Below are positions 1 through 7,852 of a stretch of DNA of 61,314 bases, in pieces (position 1 is the stretch's first letter; each line of letters opens with the position of its first letter). The notes under the pieces were generated by a model. It worked only from the letters and a program-made list of their open reading frames with translations. It ran no database searches and was not told where the DNA came from. The translations under genes were made by a program, and so were the position numbers. The stretch lies in contig JAFRSH010000035.1 of assembly GCA_017427685.1 (NCBI GenBank), positions 1 to 61,314 on the forward strand, in the 5' to 3' direction. Source of the DNA: Lachnospiraceae bacterium. GTDB lineage: Bacteria; Bacillota; Clostridia; Lachnospirales; Lachnospiraceae.

Positions 1-135
1 AGCGGTCAAACCGTCTATTCGATCAAATTAAACACAAGTAGTGGGACAGAAAGCCTCAAGCCGGTATATGATAAGGTCTGTGATTTGCTCGGCATTGAAC
101 CTGATTTTGAAAGACTGTTCAGTCTTGTTCTGTGA
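1..135 (+). CDS. 3' end of an unidentified coding sequence (truncated by the window edge)
   Basis: Frame 1 is open from the first base and ends at TGA 133-135, giving 44 residues that finish in FERLFSLVL. The fragment is too short to assign to a family. It lies 61 bp upstream of the pyrE-like gene in the same direction, so the two could share a transcript. Because the start is outside the window, it could also be a chance open frame. Confidence 0.35.
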   Translation, partial: SGQTVYSIKLNTSSGTESLKPVYDKVCDLLGIEPDFERLFSLVL

Positions 136-196
136 GAGACGCAAAAAAGGGAATTGCCTTCTGAAAAGGTAAAATAAAAGACAAGGAGATATACTC

Positions 197-721
197 ATGA
201 AAGAATTGAAAAAAAGGGTGTATAAAAAAGCCCATTTAACAGGCGAGTTTAAGCTAAGATCCGGACAAATATCAAATGAATATTTTGATAAGTATCTATT
301 CGAATCTGATCCAAAACTATTGTTGGATATAGCGAAGTGTATGAAAGAAATAATACCAAATGATGTGGATTATATTGCAGGGTTAGAGATGGGAGGAATT
401 CCTGTGGTAACGGCATTATCTATCGTTAGCGGAATAGAAGCATTATTCGTGCGTAAGCATGCAAAGGAGTATGGAACTTGTAAATTGGCTGAAGGACCTG
501 ATGTTTCGGGGAAAAAGTTATGCATAGTTGAGGATGTGGTTACCACGGGGGGACAGATTATACTAAGTGCCCAAGAGTTAAGAAAAAGAGGAGCTATAGT
601 AGAAGATGTAATATGTGTAATTCAACGAAATGATGAAGCAACAAGTATATTAATGAATGAAGGGCTCCGGTTAAAACCTGCGTTTACCATGGAAGAATTG
701 ATACAAGCTAATGAAACATAA
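197..721 (+). CDS. pyrE: Orotate phosphoribosyltransferase-like protein
   Basis: This 174-residue protein has the type I phosphoribosyltransferase fold. The PRPP-binding loop VEDVVTTGG is at residues 111-119, the basic RKHAK segment at 86-90 matches the flexible catalytic loop of orotate PRTases, and SGQISNEYF at 22-30 corresponds to their N-terminal substrate region. Family members convert orotate and PRPP to orotidine 5'-phosphate in pyrimidine synthesis. A clear AAGGAG ribosome binding site lies about 8 nt before the ATG. The gene is AT-rich, with many ATA and AGA codons, unlike serC-serA next door, and no other pyr gene is nearby. It may be an acquired or salvage-type orphan rather than the housekeeping enzyme. 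The fold is certain, the exact substrate less so. Confidence 0.8.
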   Translation: MKELKKRVYKKAHLTGEFKLRSGQISNEYFDKYLFESDPKLLLDIAKCMKEIIPNDVDYIAGLEMGGIPVVTALSIVSGIEALFVRKHAKEYGTCKLAEGPDVSGKKLCIVEDVVTTGGQIILSAQELRKRGAIVEDVICVIQRNDEATSILMNEGLRLKPAFTMEELIQANET

Positions 722-925
722 AAGATATAAATATACATGAAACAAACAGAACCCCAAAGGTCGTTTTTTGTACAAATGTCACAATAATATGAAGCTTTGC
801 CCGTATTATTTCTTCTTGAATAATACGGGCGAAGTGACTATAATAGGTTTTGACCGTGCCCGGACAGAAGACCCGAAAACCGCTTCTGCGTAAGGGACAC
901 GAGTACTATACAGGAGGAATTAGTG
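722..925 (+). promoter_or_regulatory. serC promoter, overlapping palindrome and folded leader
   Basis: A sigma-A promoter is visible: TTGAAT at 816-821, a 17-nt spacer, and TATAAT at 839-844. The -35 box sits in the loop and right arm of a perfect 12-bp inverted repeat (799-810 with 819-830), which could be a repressor operator. The predicted leader folds as a two-part hairpin: 856-861 pairs with 894-900, and CAGAAG 865-870 pairs with CTTCTG 883-888. AGGAGG follows at 912-917. The palindrome has no T-run after it, so it is a poor terminator. Confidence 0.6.
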
Positions 926-2008
926 ATGGGAAGAGTTTTCAATTTTTCAGCCGGCCCGGCCATGATGCCGCTCCCCGTGCTTGAAGAGATCGCAAAGGAA
1001 GTTGTTGACTACCGTGGCTGCGGTATGAGCGTGATGGAGATGTCACATCGATCTAAGATCTATCAGCAGATCATTGACGAAGCTGAAGCAGATCTTCGCG
1101 ATCTTATGAAGATCCCCGACAACTACAAGGTCCTGTTCGTTCAGGGTGGAGCGACCCTGGAATTCGCAATGATCCCCATGAATCTCATGAAGAATGGGGT
1201 AGCTGATTATATCGTTACCGGCGCTTGGTCCAAGAAGGCAGCTTCGGAAGCCAAGAAGTACGGAAAGGTTAATATCGTGGCATCAAGCGAGGACAGGAAC
1301 TACAGCTACATTCCTGATTGTTCCGATCTCCCGATTGACGATGATGCTGATTATGTATATATCTGCGAGAACGAAACAATTCATGGAACAACTTATAACA
1401 AGCTCCCCAATACAAAGGGTAAGGTACTTGTTGCCGATCAGAGCTCAATGTTCCTTAGCAAGCCCGTGAACGTTTCGGATTACGGCCTTATCTACGGCGG
1501 TGTTCAGAAGAACGTCGGACCTGCAGGTCTTGCTATCGTTATCATCCGCGAGGACCTCATCCGTGAGGATCTCCCCGCATTTGTACCTACATACTGCCGT
1601 TTCGACACACATGCAAACAACGGTTCTATGTACAACACACCCAACTGCTGGGCTATCTACGTTTGCGGCAAAGTATTCAAGTATCTTAAGAGCCTTGGCG
1701 GTCTTGAGGCTATGGACAAGATCAACAAAGAGAAGGCTGCTATCCTTTATGATTACCTCGATTCCAGCAAGCTCTTCAAGGGCACCGTTGACAAGGAGTT
1801 CCGTTCACTCATGAACGTTCCTTTCGTTACAGGTGACGCAGACAAGGACGCTGCAGTTGTTGCAGCTACCAAGGCAGCAGGCTTCGATAACCTTAAGGGA
1901 CACAGAAGCGTCGGTGGTCTCCGTGCTTCTATCTACAATGCAATGCCTATCGAAGGCGTTAAGGCACTTGTTGATTTCCTTAAGAAGTATGAAGCAGAGA
2001 ATGCATAA
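926..2008 (+). CDS. serC: Phosphoserine aminotransferase
   Basis: SerC converts 3-phosphohydroxypyruvate and glutamate to O-phosphoserine, the second step of serine synthesis. It is a cytosolic class V PLP aminotransferase. The N-terminal motif FNFSAGPAM is diagnostic, and the PLP lysine falls in YGGVQKNVGPAG at about residue 195. Its 360 residues match the family length. An in-frame GTG at 923 also exists, but the AGGAGG at 912-917 is 8 nt from the ATG at 926, so I chose the ATG. serA follows in the same direction after 117 bp of hairpins, and the pair is very likely co-transcribed. Confidence 0.96.
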   Translation: MGRVFNFSAGPAMMPLPVLEEIAKEVVDYRGCGMSVMEMSHRSKIYQQIIDEAEADLRDLMKIPDNYKVLFVQGGATLEFAMIPMNLMKNGVADYIVTGAWSKKAASEAKKYGKVNIVASSEDRNYSYIPDCSDLPIDDDADYVYICENETIHGTTYNKLPNTKGKVLVADQSSMFLSKPVNVSDYGLIYGGVQKNVGPAGLAIVIIREDLIREDLPAFVPTYCRFDTHANNGSMYNTPNCWAIYVCGKVFKYLKSLGGLEAMDKINKEKAAILYDYLDSSKLFKGTVDKEFRSLMNVPFVTGDADKDAAVVAATKAAGFDNLKGHRSVGGLRASIYNAMPIEGVKALVDFLKKYEAENA

Positions 2009-2125
2009 GGAGCCTACTACTTCGTTGAAGTATATGGCCTAACGGCCCTGATCATTCCCTTCGGGAATTGAAGGGGCGAGGAAACGCAGTCGGTAGAAAA
2101 TCGACTGCAAAGAGGAGAATCTGTT
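2009..2125 (+). promoter_or_regulatory. serC-serA spacer made of four consecutive hairpins
   Basis: The spacer can form four perfect small stem-loops in a row. They pair 2018-2023 with 2027-2032; GGCC 2036-2039 with 2044-2047 around a TAAC tetraloop; 2054-2059 with 2063-2068 (a C-TTCG-G type loop); and 2086-2092 with 2102-2108. The last one ends just before the serA ribosome binding site AGAGGAG. No promoter or T-run was seen. The structures may act in mRNA processing, stability or translational control. Confidence 0.5.
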
Positions 2126-3286
2126 ATGTATAAAGTAAATTGCTTAAATAAGATTTCTAAGGTCGGCATGGCTCATCTTACAGCCGACTATACAGTGGTC
2201 GAGGATTTCAACGATGCTGACGTTGCACTTGTCAGAAGCGCAGCCATGCACGAGATGGAATTCTCCAAGAGCCTTAAGGCTATCGCACGTGCCGGCGCCG
2301 GTGTTAACAACATCCCGCTTGACCGCGCAGCTGATGAAGGTATCGTAGTTTTCAACACACCCGGTGCCAATGCCAATGCAGTTAAGGAGCTCGCTATCGC
2401 AGCTATGCTTCTTGCATCACGTGATATCATCGGCGGTATCGGCTGGGTACAGGACAACAAGGCAGACGAAGCTATCAACAAGTCTGTTGAGAAGAACAAG
2501 TCTCAGTTCGCAGGAACAGAGATCATGGGCAAGACACTCGGTATCATCGGTCTCGGTGCTATCGGTGGCCCTCTCGGCAACGCAGCTCTCGCACTCGGCA
2601 TGAAGGTTATCGGTTGCGATCCTTTCCTTTCCGACGCAGCAAAGGCTAAGCTCAGCCCTGAGATCCAGATCGTTGCTACTCGTGACGAAGTTTACAAGAA
2701 CTCTGATTTCATCTCGGTACATACACCTCTTATCGACGATCCCGATCCCGATAAGAACACCAAGAAGATGATCAACGCAGAGAAGATAGCGCTTATGAAG
2801 GACGGCGTCATCGTCCTCAACCTCGCTCGTGACCTTCTTGTTGATGATGCAGCTATGGCAGCAGCACTTGAGTCCGGCAAGGTTCGCAAGTACGTTTCGG
2901 ATTTCCCGAACGCTGCATCCGCAAACATGAAGGGTTGCATCGCAATCCCTCACCTCGGAGCTTCTACCGAAGAGGCAGAAGACAACTGTGCTGTTATGGC
3001 AGTTGAGCAGGTAAGGAACTACCTCGAGAACGGTAATATCATCAACTCCGTAAACTTCCCCCGCATCGATCTCGGTGAGAAGGAAGGCACAAGACTTGCA
3101 GTCATCTTCGAAGCAGAGAAGGTTGACGACATCGAAGGCGCTGTTAAGGCAGCCGGCGTAGCTGTAACCACAACATGCCTCGGAGTTCGCGGCAAGGTAG
3201 GATACTTCCTCGCAGATCTTAGCGGATCCGCTGATGCGGCTGCTGTAGAAGCAATCGCAGGCGTGAAGAGTGCTCGTGTGTTCTGA
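2126..3286 (+). CDS. serA: D-3-phosphoglycerate dehydrogenase
   Basis: SerA oxidises 3-phosphoglycerate with NAD+ to 3-phosphohydroxypyruvate, the entry step of serine synthesis, and feeds SerC. The Rossmann motif GIIGLGAIGG begins near residue 138. Catalytic-domain signatures follow, including the segment VLNLARDLLVDD and the PHLGASTEEAE motif that carries the catalytic histidine. At 386 residues it is the short type, with only about 70 residues after the catalytic domain. That tail looks like a single ACT-like regulatory domain, so serine feedback is possible. AGAGGAG is the ribosome binding site, and a terminator lies 34 bp after the stop. Confidence 0.96.
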   Translation: MYKVNCLNKISKVGMAHLTADYTVVEDFNDADVALVRSAAMHEMEFSKSLKAIARAGAGVNNIPLDRAADEGIVVFNTPGANANAVKELAIAAMLLASRDIIGGIGWVQDNKADEAINKSVEKNKSQFAGTEIMGKTLGIIGLGAIGGPLGNAALALGMKVIGCDPFLSDAAKAKLSPEIQIVATRDEVYKNSDFISVHTPLIDDPDPDKNTKKMINAEKIALMKDGVIVLNLARDLLVDDAAMAAALESGKVRKYVSDFPNAASANMKGCIAIPHLGASTEEAEDNCAVMAVEQVRNYLENGNIINSVNFPRIDLGEKEGTRLAVIFEAEKVDDIEGAVKAAGVAVTTTCLGVRGKVGYFLADLSGSADAAAVEAIAGVKSARVF

Positions 3287-3319
3287 AGCGAACACTCAAT
3301 TTGAGAAGTGAACTATACT

Positions 3320-3350
3320 AAGCGGGCCGCTTTGCGACCCGCTTGTTTTT
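3320..3350 (+). terminator. Terminator of serC-serA
   Basis: AAGCGGG (3320-3326) pairs with CCCGCTT (3338-3344) around an 11-nt loop and is followed by a T-rich tail at 3345-3350. This is a standard intrinsic terminator. Confidence 0.85.
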
Positions 3351-3362
3351 ATGTAATGCAAG

Positions 3363-3542
3363 GATCACTACGGGTAAACACAGCTATCTGAAAACACGGT
3401 TGACTACCTTCCTTTGCTGCGCTCTATCTGCACGCTCTCCCGGGCGCTAGCGGTAATGGCGCCCTCCCGAGCGGCACAGAGCTTGCAAAGATCAGTCGTC
3501 TGCCCTATCGTTTTCAGATACTGTGTTCTACCCGTAGTGATC
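3363..3542 (-). ncRNA. Candidate structured RNA, copy A
   Basis: The ends of this segment (3363-3395 and 3510-3542) are near-perfect inverted repeats of 33 nt. Read on the minus strand, the interior of about 115 nt closely resembles the interior of copy B at 3594-3763. Both open with CGATAGGGC, contain CGGGAG, CGCTAGCG and TGCAGAT in the same order, and close with CGTGTTTT. The outer stems of the two copies differ in sequence but still pair, which is expected of an RNA helix rather than of transposon ends. Short open frames across it on both strands are by-products of the symmetry. Its family is unknown to me. Confidence 0.55.
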
Positions 3543-3593
3543 ATTTTATTTTCCCAAATGGCCGTACATCCACTTATGACATTTGAAACGCTC

Positions 3594-3763
3594 GAATCGT
3601 ACAGTACAGTATCGAAAAACGATAGGGCGCCGACCGACCTACACAAGTCCCGTGCATGCCCGTCGGGAGCCAATGTTCGCTAGCGACCAGAGGGCTTGCA
3701 GATGGGACGTAGCGTAGGGAGGGTAGAAGCCCGTGTTTTTTGATACTGTACTGTGCGATGAGA
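3594..3763 (+). ncRNA. Candidate structured RNA, copy B
   Basis: This is a second copy of the element at 3363-3542, in the opposite orientation. The two are divergent, with 51 bp between them. Terminal arms at about 3596-3622 and 3733-3763 pair over about 25 bp. The interior keeps the same ordered blocks, including the self-complementary CGCTAGCG, which could support loop-loop contacts or dimerisation. I found no convincing promoter in the 51-bp gap. Length and host resemble structured RNA families reported from Clostridia, such as the raiA motif, but I cannot confirm membership. Confidence 0.55.
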
Positions 3764-3803
3764 GCTATGTACCAAATCCAAAATGATACTACATCTGCTG
3801 TAA

Positions 3804-3831
3804 TTGAAATAGTTTTTTTGTATGTTATAAT
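3804..3831 (+). promoter_or_regulatory. Promoter of the 3895 lipoprotein gene
   Basis: TTGAAA (3804-3809), a 16-nt spacer and TATAAT (3826-3831) form a good sigma-A promoter about 65 bp before the start codon. It lies just after copy B of the RNA-like element. Confidence 0.65.
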
Positions 3832-3894
3832 GTGCTTATAATGCTCATGTATTAAATTGTATGTTTAACATAAAAGAGGACCGGTGATTATTTA

Positions 3895-6579
3895 GTGAAA
3901 AACAGCGTATATAACTGCATAAAGTTCGCAGCGGGCATCCTTGCCCTCCTGATTACTGTTCTGATCGGCGCGTGCACCCCCGCGAGCGCAGCTGAGGATG
4001 TGCAGGATCCGCACTACTTCTACTTCGTGGCAAGCACGGTCATGCTCGAGGGGGACGAGTACACCGTCATGACCGGCTATGATACCGTGAATTTTGAGTA
4101 TAAGCTCGGAAAAGGCGACTGGAAAGAGATCAAGGACTCTCTCGAGGAGGTTGAGCCCGGTAAGTTTGCCCTTGAGATCAGGAAGGGAGACAAGGTTTCC
4201 GTTAGGGTTAAGACGAGTAAAAATGTTCTGCATGCAAATGCTGAATTCGGAGAGCTTTGTACGGATGAATCCGGCAATGCTATGACAAGAGTCCCCATGG
4301 GATTTGATCATAGCGCTTTTCAGGAAGCTCTTGTAAGCAAAAAAGGCTATACCTGCAAGATTGAGGAAGAAACCGATCACATCCTGATGCTCGAAGTCAC
4401 GCCCTCGGCCAACACGGTCGTTAACAAGAAGTGGTTCCTCGATTTTTCACACTACGGCAAGGTTTCAGCAGACGGAAGGAGCGCCGAGTTCACCGTTAAC
4501 GGAAAAAAGGTCACCGTAACCATCCTTACGGGCGAGAAGTTTAAGGACGGAGGCGTTTGGCTTCCTGATGATCCGGGGGCGGTTGTCTTCAAGGTGGACG
4601 ACAACTTCGATCCCAATACCATGTCTGTTTATATCCGTGATGACGACGATTCGCACACGAAGTTTGATATGTACTACGTGGGACTTTATTATGCCAAAGG
4701 GACGGGCGAGCTTTCTCTCTCGCAGAGCGAGCTCTCCAACCTTCATCTTCCCAACCCCATCAGGTTCAACATCGAGCCCGGAAAGACGAAGACCTACACT
4801 CCGTCTGGATCTCTTGTTAAGAAAAAGAGCAAGCCTGCGGCAGACGCCTATACCGTCATCCTTGATGGGAACGATGCGGTTCTGACCGAGGTGAGCCCCA
4901 AGGGGACGACTCTTAAGATCCCCGCAGAGCTTCTCATACACGGTGAGCTTCGCACCGTTACGACAGTCGGAGATTACTTCCTCAAGGGTGATACTTCCGT
5001 CAAGAAGCTCATCATTCCGGACACCGTGACGAAGATCGGGAAGGAAGCCTTTAGCGGCGTGGAGAAGCTCGCAACGGTCGAGATCAAGCCGAATTCCGGT
5101 TTAAAGATCGGTAAGAACGCCTTCTACGGCATCAAATCAAAAGCAAAATTCAAGATAACAGCATCTTCCAAGATCTACAAGAAGATCAAGAAGAAGATCG
5201 GTTCGGCAGGGGTGCCCGGGAGCGTTACGTATAAGAGGATCAAGGAGACTGCGGACACACCCGCGGTCTCTCCTGCTATAGAAGGGGCGGTCCTTGCGGA
5301 GGCCAAGCTTGAGAAGATCGACATCGATTACATGATCTACGATATCGGTAAGACCAAGAACTGGGAGGGCGTGACCAACATCTCGTATCTCGGTGAGCGT
5401 GACGGCGCCATGATCTTTGCGGTCGACTTCGGCGACCTCGTGGCGATCTTTGAGAGCGTCGGTGAAGAGTTCTCGGATCCGATCTGTATCACGAAGGAAG
5501 ACCCCTTGTACGGCGGTATGGCCATGGATGCGGAGGGCAACTGCTACATGGTCACCGGGCGTGACGGAGACGAGCAGGGCGGCCTTGCGGGCATGATCGT
5601 GGTGACGAAGTACGACCCGAAGGGTGATATCATCGGGCAGGTTATCGACGACGGAGGCTCGAGTCTCGGATTCGAAGCGGAGCCCAGGTTCCTAAACCTC
5701 AAGCCCTTCTTCAACGGCAACTGCGTGATGGCGATCAACGACGGGTTGCTGGCCGTTTATTACGCAAGACTTATGCTTTCCGGCCATCAGAGCGATTCGT
5801 TACTGCTCGTGGATACGAATACCCTCGAGGAAGTGCCCGTCGAAAGAGTATATCAGTCTCATTCCTTCGCGCAGAGAGCGCTCCCTGCAGGCAGCGGTTT
5901 TATCCTTGCGAGCGAAGGCGACTGCTATGACAGAGCGTTTGTGATCACCCGCGTCAGCAAGAAGGGTGAGATCGTGAGCACCCCGATATTCCGCTTCGGA
6001 GTGACACCGGGCGCGCTCGACAACTCCGAGATCGGAGCTCTCAACAACAACTTCGCGCAGATGGGCGACATCGCAATGCTCGACGGTTCGAGGGTTGTCA
6101 TGGCTGCAACTTCGGCGCGTTCGATGTCAGAGAAAGCGGCGGACGAACCTGAGGACATCTTCATCCAGATCTTCGATACCAAGAAGGATCTGAGTAAGTC
6201 TAAAGCATATACCGGCGGCAAGAAGCGTACCGGCTTCTCGGGAGGTAACGGCGACACACCTGCGACCGATTACGGTGTGAACTGGGTCACAAGCTTTAAG
6301 AATGGTGAAAGAGCAGACTCGCTCCACTGCGTGGTCACGGAGAACAAAACAATCGTTCTTCTTTATGAGAAGTACAACGAAAGAGGTTACTTCGAAGGCG
6401 TCTTCTACATGCTCCTCGATGACCGGGGGAATGTGAAGCAGAACGAGACATGCTTCTGGGAAAGAGCGAGAATCCCCGGCGGCGAGACACCTGTCTGCAC
6501 CGGCAACACGGTCCGCTGGATCGGCAATGCCGAAGAGGATTACTGCCTGAACAAATACACACTTACCGTCATAGGATAA
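3895..6579 (+). CDS. Large secreted lipoprotein with BspA-like leucine-rich repeats
   Basis: This 894-residue exported protein starts at GTG. A hydrophobic signal segment at residues 10-26 leads into LIGAC, a usable lipobox, so it is probably anchored to the outer face of the membrane; ASAA just after could alternatively be a signal peptidase I site. Around residues 345-440 are LRR_5/BspA-type repeats (for example VKKLIIPDTVTKIGKEAFSG). The C-terminal half, from about residue 460, has repeated blade-like beta segments resembling a propeller, but I cannot name a family. The ribosome binding site AGAGGA is unusually far (about 15 nt). Role unknown; surface binding or adhesion is an inference from the repeats. 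Confidence 0.75.
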   Translation: MKNSVYNCIKFAAGILALLITVLIGACTPASAAEDVQDPHYFYFVASTVMLEGDEYTVMTGYDTVNFEYKLGKGDWKEIKDSLEEVEPGKFALEIRKGDKVSVRVKTSKNVLHANAEFGELCTDESGNAMTRVPMGFDHSAFQEALVSKKGYTCKIEEETDHILMLEVTPSANTVVNKKWFLDFSHYGKVSADGRSAEFTVNGKKVTVTILTGEKFKDGGVWLPDDPGAVVFKVDDNFDPNTMSVYIRDDDDSHTKFDMYYVGLYYAKGTGELSLSQSELSNLHLPNPIRFNIEPGKTKTYTPSGSLVKKKSKPAADAYTVILDGNDAVLTEVSPKGTTLKIPAELLIHGELRTVTTVGDYFLKGDTSVKKLIIPDTVTKIGKEAFSGVEKLATVEIKPNSGLKIGKNAFYGIKSKAKFKITASSKIYKKIKKKIGSAGVPGSVTYKRIKETADTPAVSPAIEGAVLAEAKLEKIDIDYMIYDIGKTKNWEGVTNISYLGERDGAMIFAVDFGDLVAIFESVGEEFSDPICITKEDPLYGGMAMDAEGNCYMVTGRDGDEQGGLAGMIVVTKYDPKGDIIGQVIDDGGSSLGFEAEPRFLNLKPFFNGNCVMAINDGLLAVYYARLMLSGHQSDSLLLVDTNTLEEVPVERVYQSHSFAQRALPAGSGFILASEGDCYDRAFVITRVSKKGEIVSTPIFRFGVTPGALDNSEIGALNNNFAQMGDIAMLDGSRVVMAATSARSMSEKAADEPEDIFIQIFDTKKDLSKSKAYTGGKKRTGFSGGNGDTPATDYGVNWVTSFKNGERADSLHCVVTENKTIVLLYEKYNERGYFEGVFYMLLDDRGNVKQNETCFWERARIPGGETPVCTGNTVRWIGNAEEDYCLNKYTLTVIG

Positions 6580-6607
6580 AAAGAATGCCCCTTCAGCAGG
6601 AGCATTC
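6578..6607. terminator. Shared terminator between convergent genes
   Basis: GAATGC (6583-6588) pairs with GCATTC (6602-6607). On the minus strand the hairpin is followed by TTTTTA, and on the plus strand by GAGCTTTT. It can therefore end both the lipoprotein transcript and the convergent trxB transcript, better for trxB. Confidence 0.6.
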
Positions 6608-6625
6608 GAGCTTTTAGCATAAGCG

Positions 6626-7546
6626 TTATTCCGAAAGATACTTAACGAGTGAGGAAACTGCCACGGCTCCGTCGGCGACCGCGGTTACGATCTGTCTGAG
6701 GTCCTTGGTCCTGACATCGCCCGCAGCGTACAGGCCGGGCATCTGGGTCGAGCAGTCGGAACTCGTGATGATGAAGCCCTCCTTGTTGCACTCGGTGATC
6801 TGCGAGAAGAGTGCGGAGTTGGGGTTCATGCCGATAGCCACGAACACGCCCGAAACATCGAGACTGCTCTCGGCACCGGTGCGAACGCTCTTGAGAACAA
6901 GCGAGCTCACCATGCCGTCCGTCCCGCAGACTTCCTTGGGAACCATGTCGGTGAGGAATTCGATGTTCTCGGCACGTCTTGCCAGTGAAACGAGCGAGCC
7001 GGTCGCTCTGAAAAGGCTGCGTCTGTGTACGAGGTAGACCTTCTCGCAAATGCGCGAGAGGTAAAGAGCATCCTCGAAAGCCGTGTCGCCGCCGCCGATG
7101 ACCGCAACGGTCTTGTTCTTGAAGAAAGCGCCGTCGCATGTCGCGCAGTAGGACACGCCCGCTCCCGCGAACTCCTCCTCACCGGGGATGCCGAGCCTCT
7201 TGTGGTCGGCGCCCGTGCAGGCGATCACGGATCTTGCAACGTACTCGGTGCCGTCCTCGCATGAGATATGGAAGGTCTTGTCGCGCTCGCGCGTGATGCC
7301 TGTCACCTCACATGTGACGAAGTTGCTCCCGAGTGATTCCGCATGACTGCGGAATGCGTCGGCAAGATCAAAACCGGAGATGTTCTTGAATCCGGGGTAG
7401 TTGTTAACTTCGTAGGTCTGAAGAACCTGCCCGCCGCTGATGCCTTCCTTTTCAAGGACGACAAACTGAAGCTCGGCACGGGCTGCGTAGATAGCTGCTG
7501 CCAGACCCGCGGGTCCGGAGCCGATGATCACAAGGTCGTATGTCAT
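6626..7546 (-). CDS. trxB: Thioredoxin-disulfide reductase
   Basis: TrxB passes electrons from NADPH through FAD and a redox-active disulfide to thioredoxin. The FAD site GSGPAG is at residues 9-14, the active-site pair is in CATC at 134-137 (SYCATCDGAFF), and the NADPH-binding GGGDTAFED follows near 150. Its 306 residues match the low-molecular-weight bacterial enzymes. The open frame extends 22 codons further upstream, but the ATG at 7546 has AGAGGA before it and starts directly at the first beta strand (MTYDLVIIG). No thioredoxin gene is adjacent. Confidence 0.95.
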   Translation of the reverse strand: MTYDLVIIGSGPAGLAAAIYAARAELQFVVLEKEGISGGQVLQTYEVNNYPGFKNISGFDLADAFRSHAESLGSNFVTCEVTGITRERDKTFHISCEDGTEYVARSVIACTGADHKRLGIPGEEEFAGAGVSYCATCDGAFFKNKTVAVIGGGDTAFEDALYLSRICEKVYLVHRRSLFRATGSLVSLARRAENIEFLTDMVPKEVCGTDGMVSSLVLKSVRTGAESSLDVSGVFVAIGMNPNSALFSQITECNKEGFIITSSDCSTQMPGLYAAGDVRTKDLRQIVTAVADGAVAVSSLVKYLSE

Positions 7547-7852
7547 ATGTATTCCTCTTTTGAGCGCGGTCGTCCGCGCATTTTTATTGTTCGATACTCC
7601 CTCAGGGAGCACCGAATCTGTTCGGTTTGTGTAGTACAGATAATTATATCACATTTTCTGCATAAAGGAAAACATTTTGAGAAGAAACGACCCTCGTTAT
7701 ACCGGGTACAAAATATGGATGTATTAAGTGAGACTAAAGTATATAATAATGGTCAGAGGTTTCGAAAAAAATTTCAAAAATAACGGAACCGACATCCGAA
7801 ACGACTCGTCAAATGTTCGGAGGCTCTCATGAGTGAGAGAGAAAGGAGTAAT

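Noticed and set aside
2417..3295. Long antisense open frame across serA (292 codons)
   Set aside because: It is a shadow of the GC-biased third codon positions of serA. Similar long shadows across secA (12048-13517), thrC (59634-60782) and the aminotransferase (46142-47179) were rejected for the same reason.
3404..3683. Overlapping open frames of 89 codons on both strands
   Set aside because: They lie inside the inverted-repeat RNA-like element, have no ribosome binding site, and mirror each other because of the symmetry.
3363..3763. MITE pair as the explanation of the inverted copies
   Set aside because: Beyond the innermost 12-15 nt the terminal arms differ between copies while interiors are similar. 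Transposon ends would show the opposite. The possibility is not fully excluded.
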